From: Paraburkholderia sp. BL9I2N2
GTDB taxonomy: Bacteria; Pseudomonadota; Gammaproteobacteria; Burkholderiales; Burkholderiaceae
Reading direction: 5' to 3'
Length of the DNA stretch: 64,000 nucleotides
Assembly: GCF_004339745.1 (NCBI RefSeq)
Contig: NZ_SMGP01000001.1
Location: forward strand, 2,232,001 to 2,296,000
The notes beneath the pieces are model-generated. The model did no database searches and had not been told where the DNA came from. It saw only the letters and a program-made list of their open reading frames with translations. Below, piece after piece: positions 34,976-44,658 of the stretch; position 1 is the first letter of the stretch, and each line of letters starts with the position of its first letter. Both the position numbers and the translations under genes were made by a program.

Positions 34976-36949
34976 TCAAGCGTCCTTCTGCTCCTTCTGA
35001 CTGACCGCGCCTTCGATCATCGTTTCGAGCTGGCCGAAGTTGACAGGCTTGGTCAGGTGCGAAGTGAAGCCGGCGCTCAGGCAGCGACGCACGTCTTCGT
35101 CGGTGCCGAAACCGGTCAACGCGACCGCGGGCGCGTCCGAGTGCTCGCGGAACGCCTTGATGAAGTCGAGGCCGGTACCGTCGGGCAAACCGACATCGCT
35201 GACGATCAGATCGAAGGTCTGCGATTGAGTCGCGGCCAACGCGTCGTCGACCCGGCCCACGGTCGTGACCTCATGGCCAAGGCTGCGAATCAGTTGCTCC
35301 ATGACCTCGGCGGTGTCCAAATGGTCTTCGATCAGCAGGATGTTCAGCAGACCGGCCGAATGCACTTCGTCCGGCACCACGACCGGTGACGTCACCTCAG
35401 GCGCCGCAGCGGTCGGCAAGGTGATCGTGAAGGTCGCGCCGCAGTGCGCGCCGGGGCTCTGCGCGGTCACCGTGCCGCCGTGCACGTCGGTCAATGCTTT
35501 CGTGATCGCGAGTCCGAGGCCGAGGCCGCCGAACTGCCGCGTCATGTTCTGATTGCCCTGCTCGAACGCGTTGAAGAGCTTGCCGATCTGGTCCGGCTCG
35601 ATGCCGATCCCCGTATCTTCGACCGATATCTGCACGTGCATGCGTTCGTCGCGGGTGCGCACATAAATATGGCCGCCGTCCGGCGTGAATTTGGCGGCAT
35701 TGCGAATCAGGTTCCACAGCATCTGCTGCAGCCGCGCGCGATCGGCCAGCACGTAATGGTGCTGGGCGTCCTTATGGACGTGCACGTCCTGCTGCTTGAC
35801 CTGAATCTCGCTGCGAAACAGTTCGAGCACGCTGTCTATCACCTCGTGCACGTCGACGGTTTCGAGCGACAGCCGCAACTTGCCGTTCGCCACGCGCGTG
35901 AGATCGAGCAGGTCGTCGATCAGCCGCGCTTCGAGTTCGACGTTACGGCGGATCATGCGCACGCTCGCGCGCGCCTGATCGGGCAGATCCGGGATCATCT
36001 CCAGCACGCTGGCGCCGGCCAGCACTGGCGTGAGCGGCGTGCGCAATTCGTGCGACAGCATGGCGAGAAAGCGGTCCTTGGCGCGATTGGCTTCTTCGGC
36101 GGTCTGGCGGGCGGCCTGCTCCGACGCCAGCAGCCGTTCGCGCTCCTCGTTCGCCTCGCGCTGCGAATGAATGTCCGTGCAACTGCCGAACCATTTGCTG
36201 ACGTTGCCTTCGGCGTCGCGCATCGCCACCACGCGGACGTCGAACCAGCGGTATTCGCCGTCGTGCCGGCGAATCCGCAACTCGTGCCGGTAGTCGCCGA
36301 CCTTGTCCGACACCGCCTTCAGCCAGCTACGGCGAACCTCTTCGCGGTCGTCCGGGTGCACGGCGTCGAGCCAGGCGAGACCGTACGAACAGCTTTCAGC
36401 GAGGCCCGTATAGTCGTACCACTGCTTCGACAGAAAATCGCAGTCGCCCGTGGCGTTGCAAGTCATGACGAGGTGCGGCAAGGCCTCCGACAAGGTGCGG
36501 TAATGCTGCTCGCGATCGCGCAGCAACAAGGCTTCGTCCGACGCGCGCTGCAGGCGCACTTGCGAGAGCACACGTTCGACGGCTTCAGGAAGGTAATCGA
36601 GGTAATCGCCGGATTTCGGCACCACGTCGGACACGCCTGCGCGCAGCGCTTCAATCACACGCGATTCGTCGGTGAAACCGGTCACGAGGATGGCGGGAAT
36701 TCGCACGCCTTCCGTGCGCAAACGGCGAAAGAAGTCCAGGCCGGTCTCGGGGCCGCTCAGTTGATAGTCGAGCACCAGCAAGTCGGGACCGCCGCCCGCA
36801 AGCCGCTCACGGGCCGCTTCGACGCCGGCGCAGATCGCGACCCGGCAGCCCGCGCGCTCGAGCGACTTGCGCGCGAGCCGCAGGATGCCTTCGTCGTCAT
36901 CGACGACCAGCACGTACGCGGCAGGCGGCGTGGACACTTCTTCGGTCAT
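34976..36949 (-). CDS. Hybrid sensor histidine kinase with N- and C-terminal receivers
   Basis: Protein of 657 residues with no membrane segment. Order: receiver 1 (about 10-125, VVDDDEGILRLARK and LLVLDYQLSG), a PAS domain (about 155-270, HLVMTCNATGDCDFLSKQWYDYTGL), HisKA (near 300, FLAMLSHELRTPLTPVLAG), HATPase (VEDTGIGIEPDQIGKLFNAFEQ, GGLGLGLAI) and receiver 2 (about 535-650, NILLIEDHLDTAEVMEQLI, DLIVSDVGLPDGTGL). It is a cytosolic phosphorelay hub. It lies 81 bases after a single-domain response regulator and a membrane kinase on the same strand, so the three probably form one relay. No output domain is encoded nearby. Confidence 0.88.
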   Translation of the reverse strand: MTEEVSTPPAAYVLVVDDDEGILRLARKSLERAGCRVAICAGVEAARERLAGGGPDLLVLDYQLSGPETGLDFFRRLRTEGVRIPAILVTGFTDESRVIEALRAGVSDVVPKSGDYLDYLPEAVERVLSQVRLQRASDEALLLRDREQHYRTLSEALPHLVMTCNATGDCDFLSKQWYDYTGLAESCSYGLAWLDAVHPDDREEVRRSWLKAVSDKVGDYRHELRIRRHDGEYRWFDVRVVAMRDAEGNVSKWFGSCTDIHSQREANEERERLLASEQAARQTAEEANRAKDRFLAMLSHELRTPLTPVLAGASVLEMIPDLPDQARASVRMIRRNVELEARLIDDLLDLTRVANGKLRLSLETVDVHEVIDSVLELFRSEIQVKQQDVHVHKDAQHHYVLADRARLQQMLWNLIRNAAKFTPDGGHIYVRTRDERMHVQISVEDTGIGIEPDQIGKLFNAFEQGNQNMTRQFGGLGLGLAITKALTDVHGGTVTAQSPGAHCGATFTITLPTAAAPEVTSPVVVPDEVHSAGLLNILLIEDHLDTAEVMEQLIRSLGHEVTTVGRVDDALAATQSQTFDLIVSDVGLPDGTGLDFIKAFREHSDAPAVALTGFGTDEDVRRCLSAGFTSHLTKPVNFGQLETMIEGAVSQKEQKDA

Positions 36950-37030
36950 GCGGAGTCTTCTCTGGCTAGGGTCTTCAAGTGGTCTATCTTGTCACGAGCG
37001 GCTTTCGGCCGGCTTCATGCGAACCTTCCA

Positions 37031-37540
37031 TTACGGCGCCGCGAGACGATGCCCCGAGGGCAGCTTGACCACCTGCAGGAAAAACCCGAGGCGCCGCACG
37101 GCTTCGATGAACGCATCGTACTCGACCGGCTTGGTGATGTAGACATTGCAGCCGAGTTCGTAGCAGCGCGCGATTTCGCGCGGGTCGTCGGTCGTGGTCA
37201 GGACGATCACCGGCACCGCGGCGGTTTGCGGCGACTCTTTCAGACGCCGCAAGACTTCGAAGCCGTCCACCCGCGGCATTTTCAGATCGAGCAGCACGAC
37301 GAAATTCATCAAATCTTCGCGCGCGGGTACAGCGCTGTCAGCGGGATCGGCCGAGGAACTCGCGGCGGCGTCCGCCGGGGACGGCGTTGGACCGAAAAAA
37401 TAATCGAGTGCCTGCTGGCCGTCGCGAAAGCGCACGAAACCGTTCGAAATGCCGGCACGGCGCAGATTGCGCTCGACGAGCGTGGCGTGGCCGTCGTCGT
37501 CTTCGATCAGTACGATGCTGACCGTTTCCCCGTGACTCAT
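37031..37540 (-). CDS. Single-domain response regulator (Rcp1-like)
   Basis: Protein of 169 residues forming one receiver domain with no DNA-binding part. It has the acidic pair IVLIEDDDGHATLVERNL, phosphoacceptor in FVVLLDLKMPRVDGFEVLRRL, then VLTTTDDPREIARCYELGCNVYITKPVEYDAF. The loop before the phosphoacceptor strand carries an Ala/Ser/Asp/Pro-rich insert. Rcp1-type regulators normally pair with a phytochrome-like or CHASE kinase, and here the CHASE-type kinase gene is immediately upstream (79-base gap). Confidence 0.85.
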   Translation of the reverse strand: MSHGETVSIVLIEDDDGHATLVERNLRRAGISNGFVRFRDGQQALDYFFGPTPSPADAAASSSADPADSAVPAREDLMNFVVLLDLKMPRVDGFEVLRRLKESPQTAAVPVIVLTTTDDPREIARCYELGCNVYITKPVEYDAFIEAVRRLGFFLQVVKLPSGHRLAAP

Positions 37541-37619
37541 ATGCTCTCCGTGCTGAACGATTGGTTGATGCCTGCCACTTGTGAAGATCCGCGCCGCTGC
37601 CGCGTCTACCCGCTCTTAT

Positions 37620-39239
37620 TCAGAGACGCGCGGGCTGTTCCGGCAACACCACAAAAAACGTCGACCCCGCGCCTTCCGCCGACTCGACCCACACGCGGCC
37701 CCCATGCCGCTCCACCGTGCGACGCACCACCGCGAGGCCAATGCCGTCGCCACTAGCGACGTCGCCGTGCAGGCGCTGAAATGCCCGGAACACTTTCGAC
37801 ATATACGCGGCCGGAATGCCGAGGCCATTGTCGCGCACATAATACGTGCGCATGCGCACCGCGCGCGGTTCGCCCGCCTCGCTCGGCTCGACCGGTTCGG
37901 GTTCCAGCGCGCCGACTTCGATACGCCCGTTGCGCGCCGGGTCGAGATAATTCAACGCATTGCCGATCAGGTTGCTGAAAATCTGCTCGATCGCGCCCGG
38001 GTCGCCCCATGCCGGTGGCAAGTCGCGCACGGTCACCACGGCCGCATGCTGCCCGATCGCGCCCTGCAGCGCGTCGACCACTCGTCCCACCACGCGCCCG
38101 ACGCTCACACGTTGCCACTGGTACTCGAGCCGGCCGGCGCGCGAGATGCGCAGCAGCGCGTCGATGATCGCGGCGGCCCGCGTCACTGCCGCGCGCAAAT
38201 ATTGCAAGGACTCGCGCACCTCGCCGTCGAGAATATGCGCCATGCGCCGATGCTCGGCCTCCGGCAATTTTGCCGCCGCGACGACGCTGTCCAGCTCGTC
38301 GCACGAGACCTGCAACTCCTTCGAGAAACCTTGCAGATTCACCAACGGCGAGCGCAGATCGTGCGACACGCTGTAGATGAACATTTCATTATCTTGCGTC
38401 TCCTGACGCAGTTCCTCGTTGACGCCCGCCAATTCCTGCGCGCGCGCTTCGAGCCGCGTTTTCAGCATGGCCTGCTCGGCGTCGGCCTCACGCAGGCGTG
38501 CGCCCGTCTGATGCAGCACGGTGTCGAGCGCGGCAATCTCGTCTTTACCCGACAGCGGCGGCGCGAGCGTGCGTCCGCTGCCCAAACGCTCGGCGTTATC
38601 GGTCAACACTTCCAGCCGCCGGCCGATGCTGCGCGCAAAAACCACCGCGGTGGCCGCCCAGATCAACATCGAGCCCAGTACTGCGCCGATCAGCGCGTAC
38701 TGCTGGCGGTCGCGCCGGCGCGCGAGCGCGGCCGAGCGCTCGGCGTCGAGCCGCGACGCCTCGTCGCCGAACGCCGCGAGCTCGTCACGAAACACCGCGA
38801 TCTGCTGCGGCAACGCGCCGGTCTCCAGCGCGGCAAACGAATTTGGGCGATGCCCCGCATGCAGCGCCTGTGAGATCGCGACAGTCTGCGCGCGATACGC
38901 GTCGATCGCCCGCTGCATCTTGTGCACACGCTCGACCTGCTGCAGCGTGCCGGCGACCAGCACCTCGAGATTCGACAGCCGGTCGCCCAGATCGACCCAC
39001 ACCGTATGGCGGTCGATCAGCGACGCATCACCGATGACCATAGCCGTGCGAACCCGCGCCGCCTGACGCAGCAACGGATCGACGATGGCCGACGACTGAT
39101 AGAGGATCTGCTTGCTGTTGGTGACCCACTGCGCGGCCTGCGCTGTCTGCTCCTGGGTATCGAAGACGACGCCGAGAAGCGCCAGCTCGACCACGCTCGG
39201 CACTGCAATCAGCAGCAGACCCTTGGTGAATAGTTTCAT
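37620..39239 (-). CDS. Membrane sensor histidine kinase with CHASE3-like sensor and HAMP
   Basis: Protein of 539 residues. A first membrane segment (about 5-25) and a second (about 182-205) enclose a helical extracellular domain of CHASE3 type (about 28-178). HAMP (about 205-257) and a coiled coil follow. HisKA has FIYSVSHDLRSPLVNLQGFSKEL, and the ATPase part has NLIGNALNYLDPARNGRI, VRDNGLGIP and GDGIGLAVVRRTVE. It is the first gene of the three-gene relay and presumably senses an external or envelope signal; the signal is unknown. Confidence 0.86.
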   Translation of the reverse strand: MKLFTKGLLLIAVPSVVELALLGVVFDTQEQTAQAAQWVTNSKQILYQSSAIVDPLLRQAARVRTAMVIGDASLIDRHTVWVDLGDRLSNLEVLVAGTLQQVERVHKMQRAIDAYRAQTVAISQALHAGHRPNSFAALETGALPQQIAVFRDELAAFGDEASRLDAERSAALARRRDRQQYALIGAVLGSMLIWAATAVVFARSIGRRLEVLTDNAERLGSGRTLAPPLSGKDEIAALDTVLHQTGARLREADAEQAMLKTRLEARAQELAGVNEELRQETQDNEMFIYSVSHDLRSPLVNLQGFSKELQVSCDELDSVVAAAKLPEAEHRRMAHILDGEVRESLQYLRAAVTRAAAIIDALLRISRAGRLEYQWQRVSVGRVVGRVVDALQGAIGQHAAVVTVRDLPPAWGDPGAIEQIFSNLIGNALNYLDPARNGRIEVGALEPEPVEPSEAGEPRAVRMRTYYVRDNGLGIPAAYMSKVFRAFQRLHGDVASGDGIGLAVVRRTVERHGGRVWVESAEGAGSTFFVVLPEQPARL

Positions 39240-39652
39240 GTTCGCCCGAAGGGTCGCAAAGAGTCACTCAAGCGGTCACTCAAGCCGCGGCGGTCGCGTG
39301 ACCGGCCACGCCGCGCCGCCCTGGCGGGACTTTGCGGTGCCGGATCGGCGAGCTCGGCGCAGTGCAGCCGGACGGGCCATTATCGACGTGAATTCGAGAT
39401 ATTTCAACGTAGCGGCAGGATGCGCTCGTCCACACAAAAATGACTTTTTTATTGGTATGAGATGATTTTTCAGCGCCTCGTGCGTCTATGATGGAGACAG
39501 ATGTGCTGGGAAGCGAAAGCGCGCGGCGAGGCGGTTCGGCATGATTCGTGCGGGAGGCGGTGGGGCGGCGTAATCGTCGAATCACCGTGAATCCGGCCTT
39601 GTCGTATGCTATAAAAGATCGACGTGCGGCGCGCGAAGCCGGGAGTGGTCGC
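39240..39652. other. Intergenic region between the kinase operon and a small hypothetical gene
   Basis: These 413 bases hold the divergent upstream regions of both neighbours. AT-rich TATGCTATAAAAG near 39606-39618 may be a -10 element for the rightward gene. No gene or strong repeat was seen. Confidence 0.35.
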
Positions 39653-40147
39653 ATGAGGACGCTGCGTTTCTTGCAATTCTTTTTCAGGCGAATTTTTATG
39701 TCCTTCCCGAAAAAGCGTAGACGCGCGAAGGTGGACGGCGATGAGTCGTTCCTCGCGGTACTACGGCATTTCAAGCCGTTCGGTCAGCTCGACACCAAGA
39801 TTGCGCGCGCTCGCGCGCAAGACGAGCCTGTCCTTTATGCACATGTGCTGCCAGGGCTCGATGTGCTTCTGTGCAGTGTGCGTGGCGCGCAACCGCCCTA
39901 TCCTGCACCCGCGGAGTTGCGACGTCGCTGTATCGAATCGATTACCAATGCGCTGGAGCAACCGCTCGACGGCCTCGAGAACGGCGGCTACTGGTATGAG
40001 GCGGACGGTTTCGGCTTTCTGGTGTTCGCCAGCCGCGCTCGCGGCAAGATCCTGACGGAATTCGGCGCGACTCGCATTGGCGGCGCCCGTCGTGGGGTGC
40101 GTCGGCAGGATGCTGCCGGAGACGCCGCGCCGCGCTCGCTCAGGTAG
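39653..40147 (+). CDS. Conserved hypothetical protein
   Basis: Predicted 164 residues from the ATG at 39653, with GGGAG seven bases upstream; MSFPKKRRRAK at 39698 is a second possible start. The N-terminus is strongly basic. The middle is mixed alpha/beta (VLYAHVLPGLDVLLCSVRG, ELRRRCIESITNALEQPLDGLENGGYWYEADGFGFLVFASRARGK cut by short turns). No catalytic motif or membrane segment is visible. I do not recognise a family with a known function. Codon use looks like that of neighbouring genes. Confidence 0.55.
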   Translation: MRTLRFLQFFFRRIFMSFPKKRRRAKVDGDESFLAVLRHFKPFGQLDTKIARARAQDEPVLYAHVLPGLDVLLCSVRGAQPPYPAPAELRRRCIESITNALEQPLDGLENGGYWYEADGFGFLVFASRARGKILTEFGATRIGGARRGVRRQDAAGDAAPRSLR

Positions 40148-40294
40148 ACCTTTAGCTTTACGGTAGACCTTCACACTCGCAACACCGTCTGTTGGCAAAG
40201 CTCGTCAGGCGGCGTTGCGTCATCACCCTTCCTTGATTCGGCGCGTGTCATCTCAGGTGATGTGTTTGCGCTCGCCTTGCCTCATTTCGCCTTC

Positions 40295-40423
40295 TCATTT
40301 CATCGTGATGTCATCGATGTGGTCGCCACCGGGGGGCACGCTGATGAGCCACAAAAGAATCAAGGACAGGCCGCCGCCGAAGCTCCAGTTCAGCCAGTCC
40401 GCAGGCAGGATGAAAGGCATCAT
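40295..40423 (-). CDS. 42-residue membrane protein translationally coupled to the AsmA gene
   Basis: A 43-codon frame starts at the ATG overlapping the AsmA stop codon (TGATG), with GGGGAG just upstream. The product opens MMPFILPADWLNWSFGGG, has one hydrophobic helix (LSLILLWLISV), and ends in an acidic tail PPGGDHIDDITMK. Stop-start overlap plus a strong ribosome-binding site makes a real gene likely despite its size. It would sit in the inner membrane beside the AsmA protein. No known family was recognised. Confidence 0.6.
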   Translation of the reverse strand: MMPFILPADWLNWSFGGGLSLILLWLISVPPGGDHIDDITMK

Positions 40424-42924
40424 CAACTCCCCTTGTATTCAGCCGCGCTGGCGGGCGACATCACCGCCGGCTTTTTCCTGTCCGTCGCAGCCGGCGACGA
40501 AGCGCCGCCAGAAGACTTGTTCACTGGCGCGCCATCCAGAGAAATGGCGGACTTGGGTTGCTGCTTCGTGCCCGGCGGCGGCGCAGTCGGCGCCTGCCGG
40601 ACCTGGGCCAGCAACTGCGTGCACGGCAACGGCTTGTTGTTGCTCGGCGCGAGCAGCGGAATCAGCGCCGCGAACGGATTGATCAAACCGAGGCCGACCG
40701 CCGCGCCCCCGCGCAACGCCAGCGCGGCCGCGTTCACGCCCACGTGCGGATCCTTGAAGGTGCCTTTCACGTAGAGCGGCGAGCGCAGCGAGAACACCCT
40801 GAAACCCTTGGTATGCGGATGCACGCCGAGATCCATCGATTCGTCACGCATGTTCACGTTGCCGTCGATATCGATCACGGCGTCGTCCGTATCGAGCGCG
40901 AAGACGCGTGACTCGAGCACGCCGTTGGTCGCGACAAAATCGGCGGCCGCGCAGTTGATCTTCACGTCGCGATTGCCGAACAGCTTTTCATACACCACGT
41001 TCGCCACGTTCAGCCCGGCCGCTTCCATTAGCAGGCGGCTCACCGTGCCGTCCGTCACCAGCGCCTTGACCTCGCCGTTCGATGATGCCGCGAGCGCCGC
41101 CGGCGAATTGCCCGTCGCGGTGAGCGCGGCGTCGCCGTTGATTTCACCGAGCGCGTTCTGCATCGTCTTGAAGTTCGGGAACAACTGCTTGAGCTTCAGA
41201 TGCCGCGCCGACGTCGCGAAGCGTCCTTTGAGCGGTGTCGCGCTGCCGTCCAGATGAATATCCGAAGCGAGCGTGCCGCCGGCCACGCCGAACTTCAACG
41301 GTTCCAGCGAGAGCACGCCATCGGTCATCACGACGTGCGTGTACAGATCCGTGATGGGCAGATTCACGTCCTTGACGATGCGCCGGCCAGTGAATTTCAC
41401 GTCGGCGTCGATCGCCTTCCAGCGGTCGGTGCGGAACTCCTCGACCGGCAACGCTTTGCTGGACGGCTGCGCCGTCGCATCACCGCGCTTGGCTTTGCTC
41501 GCGTTCGAATCCGCGCCGATCACCGGCGCCAGATCGGAGAACTGCAGCAGACGCGAAACCAGTTCGCCCTGCAACAGCGGACGCGGTTCACGCGCCGTGT
41601 ACGTCAGCGAGCCGTTGATATCGCTGCCGCCGACCCGGCCTGTAAAATTTTCATACTTGAAGACGTTGCCGGTGGACTTGAACTGGCCGACGAGCCGCCC
41701 CTCGGTCGCATACGGCGGCGTGTCGGGCAAGGTCACGCCGGTCAGCGAATAGAGACGCGCCATGCTGTTGCCTTGCAGCCAGAGGCGCAGATCGACCGCC
41801 GCGAGATGCGCGGGATCGGTGATCGTGCCGACGAGGCCGACATGCAGATCGCCCGCCTTCACATCGGCCTGCACCGGGAACGGCCGGTTCGCGTCCTGCA
41901 ACGCCAGCACGCCGCCGACCTTACCGCTGCCCGACACCGGCGTCTTGTTGTAAGTCCCTTTGACGGTCCAGCCGATGGCGTACGGCGGAATCTCCTGCTT
42001 CGCGCCGCCCTGAGCTTGTGCCCCGCTCGCGCCCGAAGCCGATGCTGGCGCGGACGCCACGACTGCCCCGCTCGCGCCGGCGGCGACGGCCTCGCTGGCG
42101 CCCTTCGAGCCGCCCGCGACCAGCCCGCCCGAAGCGCCCGTGGCCGCCGTCGTACCGGACGCGGTGATATCCGTCGACGACGCGCCGGAGGCTGCCGCCG
42201 CGGACGCCGCCGCGGCTTCCGACGCCGCCTGCGCATTCGCCTGCTGCGTCAGTTTGTTCGCACCCGACTTGCCGATTGTCTGCGCCGAGGAACTGCGCGA
42301 TGCCGCTTCCTGCTGCTTCATCGCTTCGCCGATCGGAATCGGCTGGCCGAGCGTGTCGATCGCCATCTGAAAATCGACCTTCTTCTGTTGATCGGACAGC
42401 GCGATATTGCCCTTGGCAAAGGCGATATCGTGCAGATCGAGCTTCCATTCGGAAGGCCCGCTGGATGACGCAAGTTTGAAGGTCCAGTTGTTGCGGCCGT
42501 CGAGCACGCGCTCGAGGTCGACCGAAGGATTCACGAGGTTGATCGTGGGAATCACGATATCGTGCGCGAGCAGCGGCAGCACCTTGACCTGGAAGTCGAT
42601 CTCGTCGAGCGTGGCGAACTGCGGCTGCTTGGTCCAGTCCGGATTGCCCACCGTGATATTGGCCGCCGAGAAACGCGGCCAGGGCACCCAGCCTCGCCAG
42701 CCGGTCTCGCCGACCGGATGCCGCCAGCCGACCTTCAGATCGCCGTTGATGGCGAACGGCCTGCCGATGGCTTGCGTGACCTTGTCGTTGATATAGGGTC
42801 TTGCCCGGTTCCAGTCGAAGGTCATGATGAAAATGGCCAGCGCGACAATCAGCATGACGATGATCGCCAGCAGCCATGCGATGATTTTCCCGATCCGCCT
42901 TCCGATCGTGCTCGACACTGCCAT
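40423..42924 (-). CDS. AsmA-family envelope protein
   Basis: Protein of 833 residues anchored by one N-terminal membrane helix (about 12-34, IIAWLLAIIVMLIVALAIFIM). The AsmA start DWNRARPYINDKVTQAIGRPFAINGDLKVGW follows. The C-terminal half has repeated beta elements such as FGVAGGTLASDIHLDGSATPLKGRF and TNGVLESRVFALDTDDAVIDIDGNVNMRDE. Residues about 205-310 are a low-complexity Ala/Ser/Gly insert. AsmA-like proteins bridge the periplasm and are implicated in phospholipid transport and outer-membrane assembly. A small membrane protein gene is coupled downstream. Confidence 0.87.
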   Translation of the reverse strand: MAVSSTIGRRIGKIIAWLLAIIVMLIVALAIFIMTFDWNRARPYINDKVTQAIGRPFAINGDLKVGWRHPVGETGWRGWVPWPRFSAANITVGNPDWTKQPQFATLDEIDFQVKVLPLLAHDIVIPTINLVNPSVDLERVLDGRNNWTFKLASSSGPSEWKLDLHDIAFAKGNIALSDQQKKVDFQMAIDTLGQPIPIGEAMKQQEAASRSSSAQTIGKSGANKLTQQANAQAASEAAAASAAAASGASSTDITASGTTAATGASGGLVAGGSKGASEAVAAGASGAVVASAPASASGASGAQAQGGAKQEIPPYAIGWTVKGTYNKTPVSGSGKVGGVLALQDANRPFPVQADVKAGDLHVGLVGTITDPAHLAAVDLRLWLQGNSMARLYSLTGVTLPDTPPYATEGRLVGQFKSTGNVFKYENFTGRVGGSDINGSLTYTAREPRPLLQGELVSRLLQFSDLAPVIGADSNASKAKRGDATAQPSSKALPVEEFRTDRWKAIDADVKFTGRRIVKDVNLPITDLYTHVVMTDGVLSLEPLKFGVAGGTLASDIHLDGSATPLKGRFATSARHLKLKQLFPNFKTMQNALGEINGDAALTATGNSPAALAASSNGEVKALVTDGTVSRLLMEAAGLNVANVVYEKLFGNRDVKINCAAADFVATNGVLESRVFALDTDDAVIDIDGNVNMRDESMDLGVHPHTKGFRVFSLRSPLYVKGTFKDPHVGVNAAALALRGGAAVGLGLINPFAALIPLLAPSNNKPLPCTQLLAQVRQAPTAPPPGTKQQPKSAISLDGAPVNKSSGGASSPAATDRKKPAVMSPASAAEYKGS

Positions 42925-43082
42925 TGAGAAGCTCCGCTATTTTTTTCTACGTTGAGCACCGTGCAGCACGTTGCGTGCCCGGTCCGTGGCCGGCAAGCGC
43001 TATGCCTTTGCCGCTTTATCATGTTGCACACGCAGGTCGCAGCGAGCTTCGACCTTACGCATCCCCCATTACAAATTCACTC

Positions 43083-43811
43083 ATGACCGATGTTCCCTTC
43101 GTCCTCGCCGACGGCATTGTCCGGCGCGATGCCGTGCGCGGCCAGACGCTACTGCAGCCGACCACTTTCGCGTTGCACGCGGGCGACCGCGTCGCCATCA
43201 CCGGGCCATCCGGCTCGGGCAAGAGCGTGTTCCTGCGCGCCCTTGCGCTGCTCGATCCGCTCGATGCGGGACGCATCATGTGGCATGGCGCGCCGGTGGA
43301 GCGCACCGCTATTCCGCGCTACCGGCGCAACGTCGCGTATATCCGGCAGCGGCCCGCGCTGCTCGACGGCAGCGTCGAAGACAATCTGCGCTATCCGTTC
43401 GAGTTGCGCACGTACCACGACGTGCGTTTCGATCGCGCGCGCGCGGCGAGCCTCGCCGCTCAGGCCGGCCGCGACGACGACTTTCTCGACAAGCGCGCGA
43501 GCGAGTTGTCCGGCGGCGAGGCGCAGATCGCCGCGCTGATTCGCGTGCTGCAACTCGCGCCCGAGGTTCTGTTGCTCGACGAACCCACCGCGTCGCTCGA
43601 CCCGGAGTCGTCGCATGCGATCGAAGGTCTGGTGCACGCATGGTTCGACGCCAATCCCGGGCGTCATGCGTCGATCTGGGTGTCCCACGATCCGGCGCAA
43701 GCCACGCGCATGAGCGCGCGGCATCTGACCATGCGCGCCGGCGTGCTCGACGAAACCGCGCAGCGCGAGCTACCGCCCGCGCATCAGGGTCACCAGGAGT
43801 TCGGCCAATGA
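43083..43811 (+). CDS. fetA: ABC transporter ATP-binding protein, FetA type
   Basis: Predicted 242 residues from the ATG at 43083. Walker A is GPSGSGKS (41-48), the signature is ELSGGEAQIAALIRVLQ, and Walker B with D-loop is VLLLDEPTASLDPESS. The next gene starts inside its stop codon (ATGA overlap) and encodes the matching permease. The pair resembles E. coli FetAB (YbbL/YbbM), an iron exporter that helps resistance to peroxide. Confidence 0.82.
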   Translation: MTDVPFVLADGIVRRDAVRGQTLLQPTTFALHAGDRVAITGPSGSGKSVFLRALALLDPLDAGRIMWHGAPVERTAIPRYRRNVAYIRQRPALLDGSVEDNLRYPFELRTYHDVRFDRARAASLAAQAGRDDDFLDKRASELSGGEAQIAALIRVLQLAPEVLLLDEPTASLDPESSHAIEGLVHAWFDANPGRHASIWVSHDPAQATRMSARHLTMRAGVLDETAQRELPPAHQGHQEFGQ

Positions 43812-44614
43812 CATTGCAAAACCTGAGTCTGTGGGATGTCGCGATCGCGGCGCTACTGATCGTCGTGAACGGTGCCGTGTCGGTGGCGCTCAAGCTCGAT
43901 CTCGAGCGCAAGCTGGCGTGGGCCGCCGTGCGCACCGTCGTACAGTTGCTGGCGATCGGCTACGTGCTCGGCTGGGTGTTCCGTTACGACCGCTGGTACG
44001 TGGTGCTGCCGCTGATGATTGTGATGACGCTGATCGCCGGCTTCGCGGGCGCGCAGCGCGGCAACCGCACCTATCGCGGGCAACGCGCGGACAGTGTGCT
44101 GTCGATCTGGTTCAGTTCGTGGCTGGTGGCCGCGGTCGGGCTGTTCGTCGTGATCCGCATTCACCCGTGGTACGAGCCGCAGTATGCGATTCCGATTCTC
44201 GGCATGATCCTCGGCAATACGCTGACCGGCGTGTCGCTCGGCATCGAACGGATGACCGAGGAATTGACCGCTCGGCGCGACCGCGTCGACATGGCGCTCG
44301 CGCTAGGCGCGACACGCTGGGAAGCGGCGCAGGCGCCGGCGCGCCAAGCCGTGCGCGCGGGCATGATGCCGACGCTCAATCAGATGGCCGTGGTCGGCGT
44401 AGTGAGCCTGCCCGGCATGATGACCGGCCAGGTGCTGGCCGGGCAGTCGCCGTTGCAGGCGGTGCGCTATCAGATCGTGATCATGTTCCTGATCGCCGCG
44501 TCGTCGGCCCTGGGGACGGTGGGCGCGGTGCTGCTCACGTACCGGCGGCTCTTTTCGGCGGAGCACCGCTTTCTGTCGGCGCGGCTGGTCGAGCGGGCCG
44601 CGGCGCGGCGCTGA
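43808..44614 (+). CDS. fetB: ABC transporter permease, FetB/UPF0014 type
   Basis: Predicted 268 residues from the ATG at 43808, overlapping the ATPase stop by four bases. It has about seven hydrophobic segments and the UPF0014 landmarks: NGAVSVALKLDLERKLAWAAVRTVVQLLAIGYVL, GMILGNTLTGVSLGIERM and MMPTLNQMAVVGVVSLPGMMTGQVLAGQ split across helices. It forms the inner-membrane channel of the FetAB-type exporter; metal specificity is inferred from the E. coli pair. Confidence 0.82.
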   Translation: MTLQNLSLWDVAIAALLIVVNGAVSVALKLDLERKLAWAAVRTVVQLLAIGYVLGWVFRYDRWYVVLPLMIVMTLIAGFAGAQRGNRTYRGQRADSVLSIWFSSWLVAAVGLFVVIRIHPWYEPQYAIPILGMILGNTLTGVSLGIERMTEELTARRDRVDMALALGATRWEAAQAPARQAVRAGMMPTLNQMAVVGVVSLPGMMTGQVLAGQSPLQAVRYQIVIMFLIAASSALGTVGAVLLTYRRLFSAEHRFLSARLVERAAARR

Positions 44615-44658
44615 GCCGCGCTCCGACCCGCCGCTGTGCCCTCAATCACACGCCTGAC

